From positions 1 through 56,287 of the forward strand of contig MWCD01000022.1 of the NCBI GenBank assembly GCA_002069885.1: a DNA stretch of 56,287 nt. Reading direction: 5' to 3'. This stretch comes from a bacterium ADurb.Bin236 (lineage in GTDB: Bacteria; UBP15; UBA6099). Both the position numbers and the translations under genes were made by a program. This document shows, one piece after another, positions 8,873-16,733 of the stretch (the first letter of the stretch is position 1; each line of letters starts with the position of its first letter). The notes beneath the pieces are model-generated. The model saw only the letters and a program-made list of their open reading frames with translations, was not told the origin of the DNA and did no database searches.

Positions 8873-8888
8873 TCACAATTTATTGTGG
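8873..8888. promoter_or_regulatory. NrdR box 2
   Basis: TCACAATTTATTGTGG is the more degenerate second box of the pair, with the CACAA...TTGTG arms kept. Same helical face as box 1. Confidence 0.75.
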
Positions 8889-9188
8889 AAAACCTAAAAT
8901 CCGGTTCTTCGCATTTTTTATTTAATAACTTTTGCGTTTTGCGCGATATCGCTCTTATGTGGCGATATACGACGAAAAAAGATGTGCTAGCTGTTTATTG
9001 TCGTATAAACGACAAATAGCGGTTTATCAGGCTGTTTTCGGGAATGTTGAAAAGTCACTCAAAGGATGTGGAAAACAGTGGAATTCATTGTGAGGCTGAA
9101 AAAAATCTGATTAGGCTCAGGCGGGAGAATAATAATTACTGATTCGAAAGGGGCATCTGATGGGTGGCGGAATGAATAGCTGGGCGTT
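8889..9188. other. Intergenic region between nrdJ and ribD with palindromes
   Basis: No gene is supported in this stretch of the 640-base divergent intergenic region. It contains GCGATATCGC (8943-8952), a half-site TATACGAC (8965-8972) and a strong palindrome TTGTCGTATAAACGACAA (8998-9015). TATACGAC and GTCGTATA (9000-9007) also form a spaced inverted repeat. Two copies of TGTGGAAAAC (near 8885 and 9066) look like cyanobacterial-type DnaA boxes but are too few to call an origin. Confidence 0.5.
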
Positions 9189-9216
9189 TTGAAAAAAGCT
9201 GACAGGCCAGTATAAT
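9189..9216 (+). promoter_or_regulatory. ribD promoter
   Basis: TTGAAA (9189-9194), 16-base spacer, TATAAT (9211-9216), about 30 bases before the ribD ATG. The leader is too short for an FMN riboswitch. Confidence 0.7.
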
Positions 9217-9246
9217 GAAGAACTTAAAAATTAGAACGAAGGCGAT

Positions 9247-10356
9247 ATGGAAAACGAACACGAAAAACACATGAAGCGGGCGCTGGAGCTAGCGGAGCAT
9301 GGACGCGGGCGGACGTCGCCGAACCCGATGGTGGGGGCGGTGATAACGCTGGGAGGAGAGACGATAGCCGAGGGTTGGCATCGGAAGGCGGGAGAGCCGC
9401 ACGCGGAGATAAACGCGCTCAGGGCGGCTGGCGGGAAGGCCGCAGGAGCGACGATGTATGTCAATCTGGAGCCTTGTTCGCATCACGGCCGGACTCCGCC
9501 GTGCGCTCCGGCGGTGGCCGCCGCGGGGATAGCGAGGGTCGTGGTCGGCATGACGGACCCCAACCCGAAAGTGAGCGGCGCGGGAATCGGGTTTTTGAAA
9601 AACTCCGGAGTGGAAACGATAGTCGGCGTCTTGGAAAAAGATTGTCTCAGGCTGAATGAAGCGTTTGTGAAAGTCATGAGTACGGGATTGCCGTTTGTCA
9701 TATTGAAGGCGGCGGTCACGCTTGACGGCAAGACTGCGTCGCGCGCCGGGGACTCGAAATGGATATCGTGCGAGGCGAGCAGGGAGATGGTTCACCGGAT
9801 GAGGGGAGAGGCGGACGCGGTGGCGGTCGGGGCGGGGACTTTGCGCGCGGACGATCCCGCTCTGAACTGCCGACTGCCCGAATCCGAAAAGATAAAGGAC
9901 CCGTTGCGCGTGGCTCTCGATCCCGAACTGATTTTATCCGTCGACTCGAAACTGGCGAGGCAGGCGGTGGACGGAAAAACCGTGGTATTCACGCTTGAGG
10001 GAGCGCCGGCGGACAGGGCGGAAGCGCTGCGCCGCGCGGGTTGCCGGGTGATCGAACTGCCGCCGGATGGCGCGGGAATGCCGGATCTGCGAAAAGCCAT
10101 GCTCGAACTGGCGGGCATGGGCGTTCTATCCGTCTTGCTCGAAGGCGGCGGAACGCTCAACGCGTCGATGATAGAGGCCGGGCTGGTGGACAGGGTGGCG
10201 GTGTTCATAGCTCCGAAGCTGCTCGGCGGCGCGGACGCAAAAACGTTTTTCGACGGCGCGGGCTTCCCGCGGGTGGAGGCCGGCGTCAAGCTTTCCAATA
10301 TGTCCGCGACAGTCGTCGGAGACGACATTCTGATTCAGGCCGATGTGGCAAAATAG
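9247..10356 (+). CDS. ribD: Bifunctional riboflavin biosynthesis deaminase/reductase RibD
   Basis: Carries out the second and third steps of riboflavin synthesis: deamination of the pyrimidine and NADPH reduction of its ribosyl chain. Residues 1-145 are the zinc deaminase: SPNPMVGAV, HAE (H52, E54) and PCSHHGRTPPC (C77, C86). Residues 150-369 are the RibD_C reductase: ILKAAVTLDGKTASRAGDSKWIS, AVGAGTLRADDPALNCR, LLEGGGTLNASMIEAGLVDRV and APKLLGGADAKTF. Length 369 is normal. It starts at ATG 9247 behind AAGG and its own promoter. No other rib gene is next to it, so the pathway is scattered in this genome. Confidence 0.96.
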   Translation: MENEHEKHMKRALELAEHGRGRTSPNPMVGAVITLGGETIAEGWHRKAGEPHAEINALRAAGGKAAGATMYVNLEPCSHHGRTPPCAPAVAAAGIARVVVGMTDPNPKVSGAGIGFLKNSGVETIVGVLEKDCLRLNEAFVKVMSTGLPFVILKAAVTLDGKTASRAGDSKWISCEASREMVHRMRGEADAVAVGAGTLRADDPALNCRLPESEKIKDPLRVALDPELILSVDSKLARQAVDGKTVVFTLEGAPADRAEALRRAGCRVIELPPDGAGMPDLRKAMLELAGMGVLSVLLEGGGTLNASMIEAGLVDRVAVFIAPKLLGGADAKTFFDGAGFPRVEAGVKLSNMSATVVGDDILIQADVAK

Positions 10357-10389
10357 GCATGTGCTAGCTGTTGAATGAATTTGTTCGCG

Positions 10390-10448
10390 AGTTTGCGGGG
10401 CAACCATTTTTGCAAAACTGGATGCCCTTCGCCCCTTTCGAAAAAACC
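10390..10448 (+). repeat. Dispersed palindromic repeat, copy 1
   Basis: AGTTTGCGGGG followed by AACCATTTTTGCAAAA and a tail with CGCCCCTTTCGAAAAAACC. It is closely alike the reverse complement of 33045-33110 over about 60 bases and shares the palindromic half with 34562-34607. This copy has lost part of its second arm. Confidence 0.7.
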
Positions 10449-10733
10449 TTTGTCTGAAAAACAATATCTCTGTGTCTTTGTGGTGAATAACGAATACCGC
10501 CATTCCATTTCTTATACCGTCATTCCATTCATTTCCTTTCACTTCGTCTTCAATCGTTGTTTTCTATGCCGCAATTTCTTTCACTATGCCGCCATTCGTT
10601 ATTATCGTGCGTCATTCAATCACTTCTTTTTGCCGTCATTTCTTTTTTATCTTTGCCGTCATTCCCGCGAAAGCGGGAACCCATTTTTCACTCGCCCCAA
10701 ACGCATTATTCGCCTATCAGCAAACAAGAAACC
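10449..10733. repeat. Degenerate CCGTCATTC repeats with a GNRA hairpin
   Basis: This gene-free stretch holds about six degenerate copies of CCG(T/C)CATT(C/T) near 10499, 10518, 10590, 10611, 10633 and 10655. The last copy runs into a hairpin with stem TTCCCGC/GCGGGAA and loop GAAA (10662-10679). The unit CGTCATTCCCGCGAAAGCGG is a widespread bacterial palindromic repeat. No reading frame here looks like a protein. Confidence 0.65.
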
Positions 10734-10925
10734 GTCAATAGTCTCGGTCTGACCCTAGTAACGTTTGACCCCAGATTTTTATTAAACTCTTTCTAACATC
10801 GGCTTAATCTGTCAATAGTCTCGGCCTGACCCCAGATTCCCTTAAACTCTTTCTAACATCGGCTTAATCTGTCAATAGTCTCGGCCTGACCCCAGATTCC
10901 CCCAGATTCCCTTACCCCAGATTCC
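10734..10925. repeat. Tandem 60-bp repeat with short CCCAGATTCC repeats
   Basis: Two exact 60-base units run from 10782-10841 and 10842-10901; a partial, diverged unit precedes them (GTCAATAGTCTCGGTCTGACC at 10734). Each unit contains TCTGTCAATAGTCTCGG and CTGACCCCAGATTCCC. Short CCCAGATTCC copies follow to 10925. The GGGGTCAG-type sequence resembles repeats left around REP-associated transposases in other genomes, but no transposase gene is here. Confidence 0.85.
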
Positions 10926-11075
10926 CTTTCTCGGCCCATAATCAGAACTCAATTTGCTGTCATCATACGGCTTATTTATATTCTGCGCACATGCTATACT
11001 ATAAATAGAGTACAAATAATTGATTATCACAATCAATGATGTGCATAATAATAGATGGTGTGTTGTTTTATTCAT
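10872..11075 (-). pseudogene. N-terminal fragment of a secreted M23-like peptidase
   Basis: The minus-strand frame gives a 67-residue peptide: a hydrophobic signal sequence, then DDSKLSSDYGPRK. S-DYGPR is the usual opening of the M23 peptidoglycan endopeptidase domain. The frame then runs into the tandem repeats, which encode the meaningless KGIWGKGIWG tail, and stops before any metal ligand. The gene was probably cut by repeat expansion or insertion. GGAG precedes the ATG, and the start is 21 bases after the upstream gene. The peptidase guess rests on one short motif. Confidence 0.5.
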
Positions 11076-11096
11076 TTTTGATCTCCATTGCGAATT

Positions 11097-12350
11097 CTAA
11101 TTTGTTTGTAATTTTATCACTTCTATACTGGTTTTTGTTTTAATGCCCAATATGGTGCTTGTTTCAACGAAAAAGGCATCACAAGAGCTATCTTGCATTT
11201 CACTAAGCATATCAGCTCTCATATTAAAGAAGCTTAACTTGCATTCTTCGCTTTCATTTTCTATTACAATGAATATGTTGCTATCAGGCGATACTCGCAA
11301 TAATAAATATTCGACATGTTCGTCATATGTCAATGTCTTAATTATTGTACCATGCATGTTGTAAATTGATATGTTATGTTTTGAAATATCATATACTAGT
11401 AAATATTTACCATCATTTGACAATAGAATATTTGTTTTATCATAATATTTATCAGTATTAAATAGTATATTGCCATCATTGTCATAATATATACTTCTTT
11501 TTCCACTAATATTCACTAATAAATAACCTTGATTTGATAAGTACAATTTATATTGTGGACATCTTTCAGCAGTAATGTCGTCTTCATCTCTGATCATTAT
11601 CTCGCTCCAATTAGTGTTGTTTTTGATATCATGCCATTCTATATAACATTCTAAACCGTTAAGGTCGTCATACGTGGTATGAGCATACGCTAGAAACCTT
11701 CCATTATTTGACCAAACATCTTGATAGTAATAATCTCTGATATTGAGTTTCTCATATAGGATATCGCCATTAATAGAATATGCAATTAAACCTCTTAAGC
11801 CATCTTCCCAGTTTCTTGGCGTCAATCTTGCAATTATGTATTCTGTGCTATTACCTAAATAAACATCTGGCGTGTATCCATTTGGAACAGCAAATACTCT
11901 CGATGAATGAATTGGATAAGATTGATGATATTCAATATTATATTTAAAGTCGTCAATTTTAATTAAATCAACGTATGTTGTGTAATCACAATAATAATCA
12001 GCATAGCGACATTGGCCTAGACCTATTTCCGATATTGTTGAATACACTCTTTCATAGTTCTCTGGCATATCAGATTTATCTGGTTTTTTACCTTTGATCT
12101 TTTCAGTGGTGTTAGCTAGCACATCATGGAGTCTGTTCTGCTTAATCAATGTCATAATTACCGGATATGCTTCTCTTACATTTCCTTCAATTTCAACGAT
12201 CATGCTATCAACCGCAATGCTTTCAACATAGCTGTCATTTGAAGATAACGCTTGGTCAACATTGTAAAGTGACAAATAAATTACAACAAAAGAGATCAGC
12301 GTTTTTCGACCAATCGTCAATACATGAGAACTTAAACAAAATAAACCCAT
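11097..12350 (-). CDS. Secreted protein of unknown function, beta-propeller-like
   Basis: A 417-residue AT-rich gene unlike its neighbours. The N terminus has a signal peptide or anchor (hydrophobic up to about residue 33). From residue 150 on, repeated short blocks such as YTPDVYLGNSTEYIIARL, VWSNNGRFLAYAHT, LSNDGKYLLVYDI and VSPDSNIFIVIE look like blades of a TolB/WD40-type propeller (S-DG-L-Y pattern). This suggests a periplasmic or surface binding protein. AAGGAG lies 7 bases before ATG 12350. It sits between a truncated FN3 gene and a truncated peptidase, so it may belong to a transferred and decaying unit. No family name can be given with confidence. Confidence 0.7.
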   Translation of the reverse strand: MGLFCLSSHVLTIGRKTLISFVVIYLSLYNVDQALSSNDSYVESIAVDSMIVEIEGNVREAYPVIMTLIKQNRLHDVLANTTEKIKGKKPDKSDMPENYERVYSTISEIGLGQCRYADYYCDYTTYVDLIKIDDFKYNIEYHQSYPIHSSRVFAVPNGYTPDVYLGNSTEYIIARLTPRNWEDGLRGLIAYSINGDILYEKLNIRDYYYQDVWSNNGRFLAYAHTTYDDLNGLECYIEWHDIKNNTNWSEIMIRDEDDITAERCPQYKLYLSNQGYLLVNISGKRSIYYDNDGNILFNTDKYYDKTNILLSNDGKYLLVYDISKHNISIYNMHGTIIKTLTYDEHVEYLLLRVSPDSNIFIVIENESEECKLSFFNMRADMLSEMQDSSCDAFFVETSTILGIKTKTSIEVIKLQTN

Positions 12351-12388
12351 GACATCTCCTTTTTCTAGATATATTTATAACTCTAAAC

Positions 12389-13153
12389 TTAACGTTGCAT
12401 TTCAAATGAAATATTTGAATTAGCACTTTTATTGCCCACTTTATCAATAGCAGTCGTAATGAATACGCTAACGTAAAAAAGACTATACTCTAAATTATAG
12501 ATATAGTTATTGTCAATGATTAAATCGCTGTTCAATTTATTATTTGACATCATACTGATTAAAGCTAGTGGTGTTGACTCATTTATAAATTGATCAGAAA
12601 CAATATCACGATCACACGCGAGGGCGTGGATAACTATGCGACTGGAGGGGGTCAGCGAGGCGTATCGGACGGTTTTGTCCAGCCATCTTTCTATCTCCGA
12701 TGTTGTGTTCTGCGTGTACGCCGTCAGCTTGTGCTCTCCGGTAGGCATTCCCGCGCGGGCAGTGAATTCGATGTTAAACAATACCGCGAACACTGGTTTA
12801 GTCGGATCAACAACCTCGGAATCCGCAAGCGGCAACGGCGTCATTGTGTCTTCTTGGTCATCGACATTTAGCCACAAAGCCGTCTCTCCAAGCGGAGAAG
12901 AGTTGTAGTCTGTGCCGTCGAACGAAAGCGCTGGGCCGTTAACATTGTACATAGGGACGCCCCCGCCGCCGGTTCCGCTCCGCTCGCATACAAGCGGCGT
13001 CGTGTCTCCGGCAACCGGGTAAACGGCCTCGCATCGATTCTGTTCGGCAACCATGTAAATATTGTACCCCAAAAGATCAGAAATTGGCGAGCCGTCCTCA
13101 TTTGTCACCGGCGGCGTCCATGTGAGCGCGACCGTCCCATCCGTTACTGTCCG
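12389..13153 (-). pseudogene. 5'-truncated fibronectin type III-like protein
   Basis: The reading frame is open from an in-frame TGA at 13154-13156 to 12389. Its first residues, DGTVALTWTPPVTNEDGSPI then LLGYNIYM, are a clear FN3 A-B strand pattern that begins before any start codon, so the N terminus is missing; a GTG at 13108 is possible but cuts the domain. The C-terminal part (LFYVSVFITTAIDKVGNKSA) looks like the end of a second FN3-type unit. The first two thirds have the GC-rich codon use of the core, while the last 200 bases are AT-rich like the island, so the gene is compositionally chimeric. FN3 proteins usually bind surfaces or link domains. Confidence 0.55.
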
Positions 13154-13277
13154 TCAATGTGTGTAGATTTAAATTTGGCCATAAGAGCTTCCCGGTAAGG
13201 AAAGGCCCAAATCCCCATACAGGATGCGGGTTGAAAATCGGAAAAAATAATCCACTGCCGTTAAGAATCCGCAAAGC

Positions 13278-13313
13278 AAAAAAAGAACTCCCGGATGTCG
13301 CCGGGAGTTCTTT
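13278..13313 (-). terminator. Terminator of ppdK
   Basis: A hairpin with a 13-bp stem AAAGAACTCCCGG/CCGGGAGTTCTTT (13282-13294 and 13301-13313) is followed on the minus strand by a run of T (A-run 13278-13284). It lies 25 bases after the ppdK stop. Confidence 0.92.
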
Positions 13314-13338
13314 GTGGTTGAAATAGAAGAAAGGGCGG

Positions 13339-16122
13339 TTATCTTCCGCGTTTTCGGCAGGAACGTTTTGCTGTTTTAGCCGGGGCGGAGGATTTTTCGT
13401 TTAAGGCGGCGTGCGCGGCGGCGAAGCGGGCGATGGGGACTCTGAACGGGGAGCAGCTAACGTAGTCGAAACCGGTTCTGTGGCAGAAGCCTATGGATTT
13501 GGGGTCTCCGCCGTGTTCGCCGCAGATGCCGATGTGGATGTCCTTGCGGACGCCTCTGCCGAGTTCCACGGCTTGTTTGATGAGCCTGCCGACGCCGTCT
13601 TGGTCGAGCGTCTGGAAGGGGTCTTCGGGCAGGATTTTATTTTCGAGGTAGGGCTTGATGAATTTGCCGGCGTCGTCGCGGCTGTAGCCGAATGTCATCT
13701 GAGTGAGGTCGTTGGTGCCGAAGGAGAAGAACTGGGCGCAGGAGGCGATTTCGTCTGCGGTGACGGCGGCGCGGGGCACTTCGATCATAGTGCCGATGAG
13801 ATAGCCCGGTTTGACGCCCCGGCGTTTAATGACATCCTTGCAGGTTTTTTCGGCGATGTCGAACGCGGCGCGCATCTCGTTGATGTGGCCTGTGAGGGGG
13901 ATCATAATTTCGGGCCGGACGGGTTTCTTGGCCTTGACCATGTCGCAAGCGGCTTCCATGATGGCGGTGACCTGCATGACGGTTATTTCAGGCATGGTGA
14001 GTCCGAGCCTTATGCCTCTGAGTCCGAGCATGGGGTTGAACTCGTGGAGTTCCTGAACGCGGTCGAGCAGCGCGCGCATGGATTTGAGTTTTGGCGATTT
14101 GGGGCTGGTGATTTCGAGTTTGGCGATATCGACCATAAGCTCTTCGCGGGAGGGAAGGAACTCGTGGAGAGGAGGGTCGAGGAGTCGGACGGTGACGGGC
14201 CTGCCGTTCATGGCGACGAAGATTTCGTAGAAGTCTTTTTTCTGGAGGGGCAGGAGTTTGGCGAGAGCGGCCTGACGTTTTTCCAGCGTGTCGGCGAGTA
14301 TCATTTCGCGCATGGGTTTTATGCGGTCGTCGCCGAAGAACATGTGTTCGGTGCGGCAGAGGCCGATGCCTTCGGCGCCGAATGCGACGGCGCGCTGGGC
14401 GTCGATGGGGCGGTCTGCGTTTGTGCGGACGCGGAGCCGTCTGAAATCGTCAGCCCATTTCATTATCTGCTTGTAGAAAGGATTCGAATCCGGGTCTGCG
14501 GGCAGCAGGGGGAGGGCGCCCTTGTAGACGAGGCCTTTGGTTCCGTTGAGGGTTATGACATCGCCTTCCTTGATAGCGAGGCCGGCGACGCGGACGACGC
14601 GTTTTTCGTAGTCGATATCGAGAGCGGAGCAGCCGACGACGCAGCATTTGCCCCAGCCTCTGGCGACGAGGGCTGCGTGACTGGTCATGCCGCCTTTGGC
14701 GGTGAGGATGGCTTGAGCGGCATGCATGCCGTGGACGTCTTCGGGGGAAGTTTCGCTGCGAACGAGTATGACGTTTTCGCCTTTGGCGCGGGCGTGTTCG
14801 GCGCGGTCGGCGTTGAGGACGACTTTGCCGGAAGCGCCGCCGGGGCCTGCGGGCAGTCCGCGGGCGATGACCTGCGCTTTTTTCTCCGCGGCCGGGTCGA
14901 GCATCGGCAGCAGAAGCTCGGTCAACTGTTCCGGGTTGACGCGCAGCACGGCTTCCTCGCGGGAGATGAGTTTCTCATTAGCCATATCGACGGCCATTCG
15001 GACGGCGGCGACGCCGTTGCGTTTGCCGACGCGGGTCTGGAGCATCCAGAGCCTGCCGTCCTGAATGGTGAACTCGATGTCCTGCATGTCGCTGTAGTGT
15101 TTTTCCAGCCGTTTCCTGATGGAGTCGAGCTGGGCGTAGAGTTTGGGATATTTTTCTTCGAGGCTTATCTGGCCTGAGTCGTTCTCGTGCTTCATGTAGA
15201 GGTTGAGCGGATTGGGCGTGCGGATGCCGGCCACGACGTCCTCGCCCTGAGCGTTTGTGAGCCATTCGCCGTAGAAGTGGGGGTCGCCGGTTGCGGGGTT
15301 GCGGGTGAAAGCGACGCCGGTTGCGGAGTTGTCGCCCATATTGCCGAACACCATAGTCTGGACGTTGACGGCGGTTCCCCAGTCTTCCGGGATGCCTTCG
15401 ATGCGGCGGTAGTTGACGGCGCGCCTGCCGTTCCACGACTGGAAGACTGCGCCGATGCCGCCCCATATCTGGGCTTGGGCGTCGTCGGGGAACTCCTTGC
15501 CGAGGACTTTCTTGATGAGTTTCTTGTAGGTGTCGGTGAGTTTTTTGAGGTCGTCGGCGGAGAGTTCGGAGTCGAATTTTATGCCTCGGGCTTTTTTGAC
15601 TTTTTCGAGTTCGTGTTCGAGTTGGACGCGGATGCCTCTGTCTTCGGCAGGCTCGATGCCTGCGGCTTTTTCCATAACGACATCCGAGTACATCTGGATG
15701 AGGCGTCGGTAGGCGTCGTAGACGAAGCGCTCGTTGCCCGTGAGTTTGATCATGCCGGGAATGGTTTTGGTGGTGAGGCCGAGGTTTAGAACGGTCTCCA
15801 TCATGCCGGGCATGGAGCGTCTGGAGCCGGAGCGGACGCTCATGAGCAGGGGGTTGGTCGGGTCGCCGTATTTGGCCCCCATGATTTTCTCGCATTTTGC
15901 GAGGGCGGCGTTAACCTGCGCCTTGAGTTCGGAGGGGTATTTCTTCCCGTTGGCGTAGTAGTATGTGCAGACTTCGGTGGTGACTGTGAACCCCGGGGGG
16001 ACAGGGATGCCGAGGCTGACCATCTCAGCCAAGTTCGCGCCCTTGCCGCCGAGCAGGTTTTTCATCTCCGCGTTGCCGTCTGCCTTGCCGTCGCCGAAAA
16101 AGTAAACGTATTTTCCTTTCAT
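13339..16122 (-). CDS. ppdK: Pyruvate, phosphate dikinase
   Basis: Interconverts pyruvate + ATP + Pi with PEP + AMP + PPi. Of 927 residues, about 1-340 form the ATP-grasp domain (LLGGKGANLAEM, SVRSGSRRSMPGMMETVLNLG), about 420-530 the phosphohistidine swivelling domain (GGMTSHAALVARGWG with H482) and 540-900 the PEP-binding barrel (RTEHMFF, FGTNDLTQMTFGYSRDDA, GICGEHGGDP with the catalytic C867). All key residues are present. A basic tail (KTAKRSCRKRGR) makes it about 20-30 residues longer than usual. GGAGG precedes the ATG. It has its own promoter and terminator. PPDK suits PPi-linked glycolysis or gluconeogenesis in anaerobes. Confidence 0.97.
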   Translation of the reverse strand: MKGKYVYFFGDGKADGNAEMKNLLGGKGANLAEMVSLGIPVPPGFTVTTEVCTYYYANGKKYPSELKAQVNAALAKCEKIMGAKYGDPTNPLLMSVRSGSRRSMPGMMETVLNLGLTTKTIPGMIKLTGNERFVYDAYRRLIQMYSDVVMEKAAGIEPAEDRGIRVQLEHELEKVKKARGIKFDSELSADDLKKLTDTYKKLIKKVLGKEFPDDAQAQIWGGIGAVFQSWNGRRAVNYRRIEGIPEDWGTAVNVQTMVFGNMGDNSATGVAFTRNPATGDPHFYGEWLTNAQGEDVVAGIRTPNPLNLYMKHENDSGQISLEEKYPKLYAQLDSIRKRLEKHYSDMQDIEFTIQDGRLWMLQTRVGKRNGVAAVRMAVDMANEKLISREEAVLRVNPEQLTELLLPMLDPAAEKKAQVIARGLPAGPGGASGKVVLNADRAEHARAKGENVILVRSETSPEDVHGMHAAQAILTAKGGMTSHAALVARGWGKCCVVGCSALDIDYEKRVVRVAGLAIKEGDVITLNGTKGLVYKGALPLLPADPDSNPFYKQIMKWADDFRRLRVRTNADRPIDAQRAVAFGAEGIGLCRTEHMFFGDDRIKPMREMILADTLEKRQAALAKLLPLQKKDFYEIFVAMNGRPVTVRLLDPPLHEFLPSREELMVDIAKLEITSPKSPKLKSMRALLDRVQELHEFNPMLGLRGIRLGLTMPEITVMQVTAIMEAACDMVKAKKPVRPEIMIPLTGHINEMRAAFDIAEKTCKDVIKRRGVKPGYLIGTMIEVPRAAVTADEIASCAQFFSFGTNDLTQMTFGYSRDDAGKFIKPYLENKILPEDPFQTLDQDGVGRLIKQAVELGRGVRKDIHIGICGEHGGDPKSIGFCHRTGFDYVSCSPFRVPIARFAAAHAALNEKSSAPAKTAKRSCRKRGR

Positions 16123-16212
16123 GGGAGCCTCCCTGAACGCGCCGCCTCCGCCGTGTGCGGGCCGACGCCGTTCATATTTTGTCGTTTGTTGTTCATAACA
16201 GACGTAACGTCC

Positions 16213-16241
16213 ATATTACGAAAACGGAAGCTCGTTGTCAA
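16213..16241 (-). promoter_or_regulatory. ppdK promoter
   Basis: Minus strand: perfect TTGACA (16236-16241), 17-base spacer, TAATAT (16213-16218). The leader would be about 85 bases. Confidence 0.8.
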
Positions 16242-16290
16242 TCGCCGGGCGCGGAGAGCGTTGGCGGTGGAAGCGCGGCGCGCGCCGCAA

Positions 16291-16319
16291 TTGAGTTTTG
16301 AATATTCATATATTACAAT
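16291..16319 (+). promoter_or_regulatory. Promoter of the mazG-ppdK2-glyS-dnaG-rpoD cluster
   Basis: TTGAGT (16291-16296), 17-base spacer, TACAAT (16314-16319). A start near 16326 lies downstream of the in-frame ATG at 16320, which supports ATG 16347 as the true mazG start. Confidence 0.7.
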
Positions 16320-16346
16320 ATGCTACTTTCAGGGAAGGAAGCGGGG

Positions 16347-16733
16347 ATGACGGCTTTCGAGGAATTCAGAGGACTGGTGGCGGCGCTGAGGGGCGAGGGC
16401 GGATGCCCGTGGGACAAGAAGCAGACGCTGAGCACGCTGGCTCCGTATCTGACGGAGGAGTCCGCCGAGGCGGTTGAGGCGGTGGCAGAGGGCGACGACG
16501 CGCATGTGTGCGAGGAGCTTGGGGACGTGCTTCTGATAGTGAGCATGATGGCGCGGGTGGCCGAGGAAGAGGGAAGGTTCTCTTTCGACGACTGCGTGAA
16601 ATCGATATCCGAGAAGATAATCCGAAGGCATCCGCACGTGTTCGGGGACGCGAAGTTCGAGACTGAGAGCGAGATAGTGGACAACTGGAAAAAAATAAAA
16701 GAGGCCGAGAAGGCGGGCCGCGGCGAAAAATGA
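16347..16733 (+). CDS. mazG: MazG-type nucleotide pyrophosphohydrolase
   Basis: Removes pyrophosphate from (d)NTPs, cleaning the nucleotide pool. The 128-residue single-domain protein has GGCPWDKKQTL, the metal motif LTEESAEAVEAV and EELGDVLL (E-x2-E...E-x2-D), and RRHPHVFGD near the end. E. coli MazG has two such domains; this is the short form. Start taken at ATG 16347 behind AGGAAG; the ATG at 16320 lies in the -10 box. Its stop overlaps the next gene's start (ATGA), so the two are translationally coupled. Confidence 0.9.
   Translation: MTAFEEFRGLVAALRGEGGCPWDKKQTLSTLAPYLTEESAEAVEAVAEGDDAHVCEELGDVLLIVSMMARVAEEEGRFSFDDCVKSISEKIIRRHPHVFGDAKFETESEIVDNWKKIKEAEKAGRGEK

Noticed and set aside
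8885-9075. Replication origin between nrdJ and ribD
   Set aside because: Only two TGTGGAAAA boxes are visible, and neither dnaA nor dnaN is nearby.
9120-9246. FMN riboswitch before ribD
   Set aside because: The leader from the predicted start is about 25 bases and lacks the conserved FMN aptamer blocks.
10734-10925. Possible CRISPR array
   Set aside because: The units are directly abutting 60-bp tandem copies without unique spacers, and no cas gene is present.
13109-13338. Further gene between the FN3 fragment and ppdK
   Set aside because: Apart from the FN3 continuation and the ppdK terminator, no frame longer than a few codons looks protein-like.
14470-14500. GATTCGAATCC resembling a tRNA T-loop
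   Set aside because: It is inside ppdK coding sequence and no acceptor or anticodon stem fits around it.
13411-15177. A 588-codon open frame on the plus strand
   Set aside because: It lies antisense to ppdK, has low-complexity acidic content (Gly, Asp, Glu, Val) and reflects GC-rich codon bias; ppdK is clearly the real gene.
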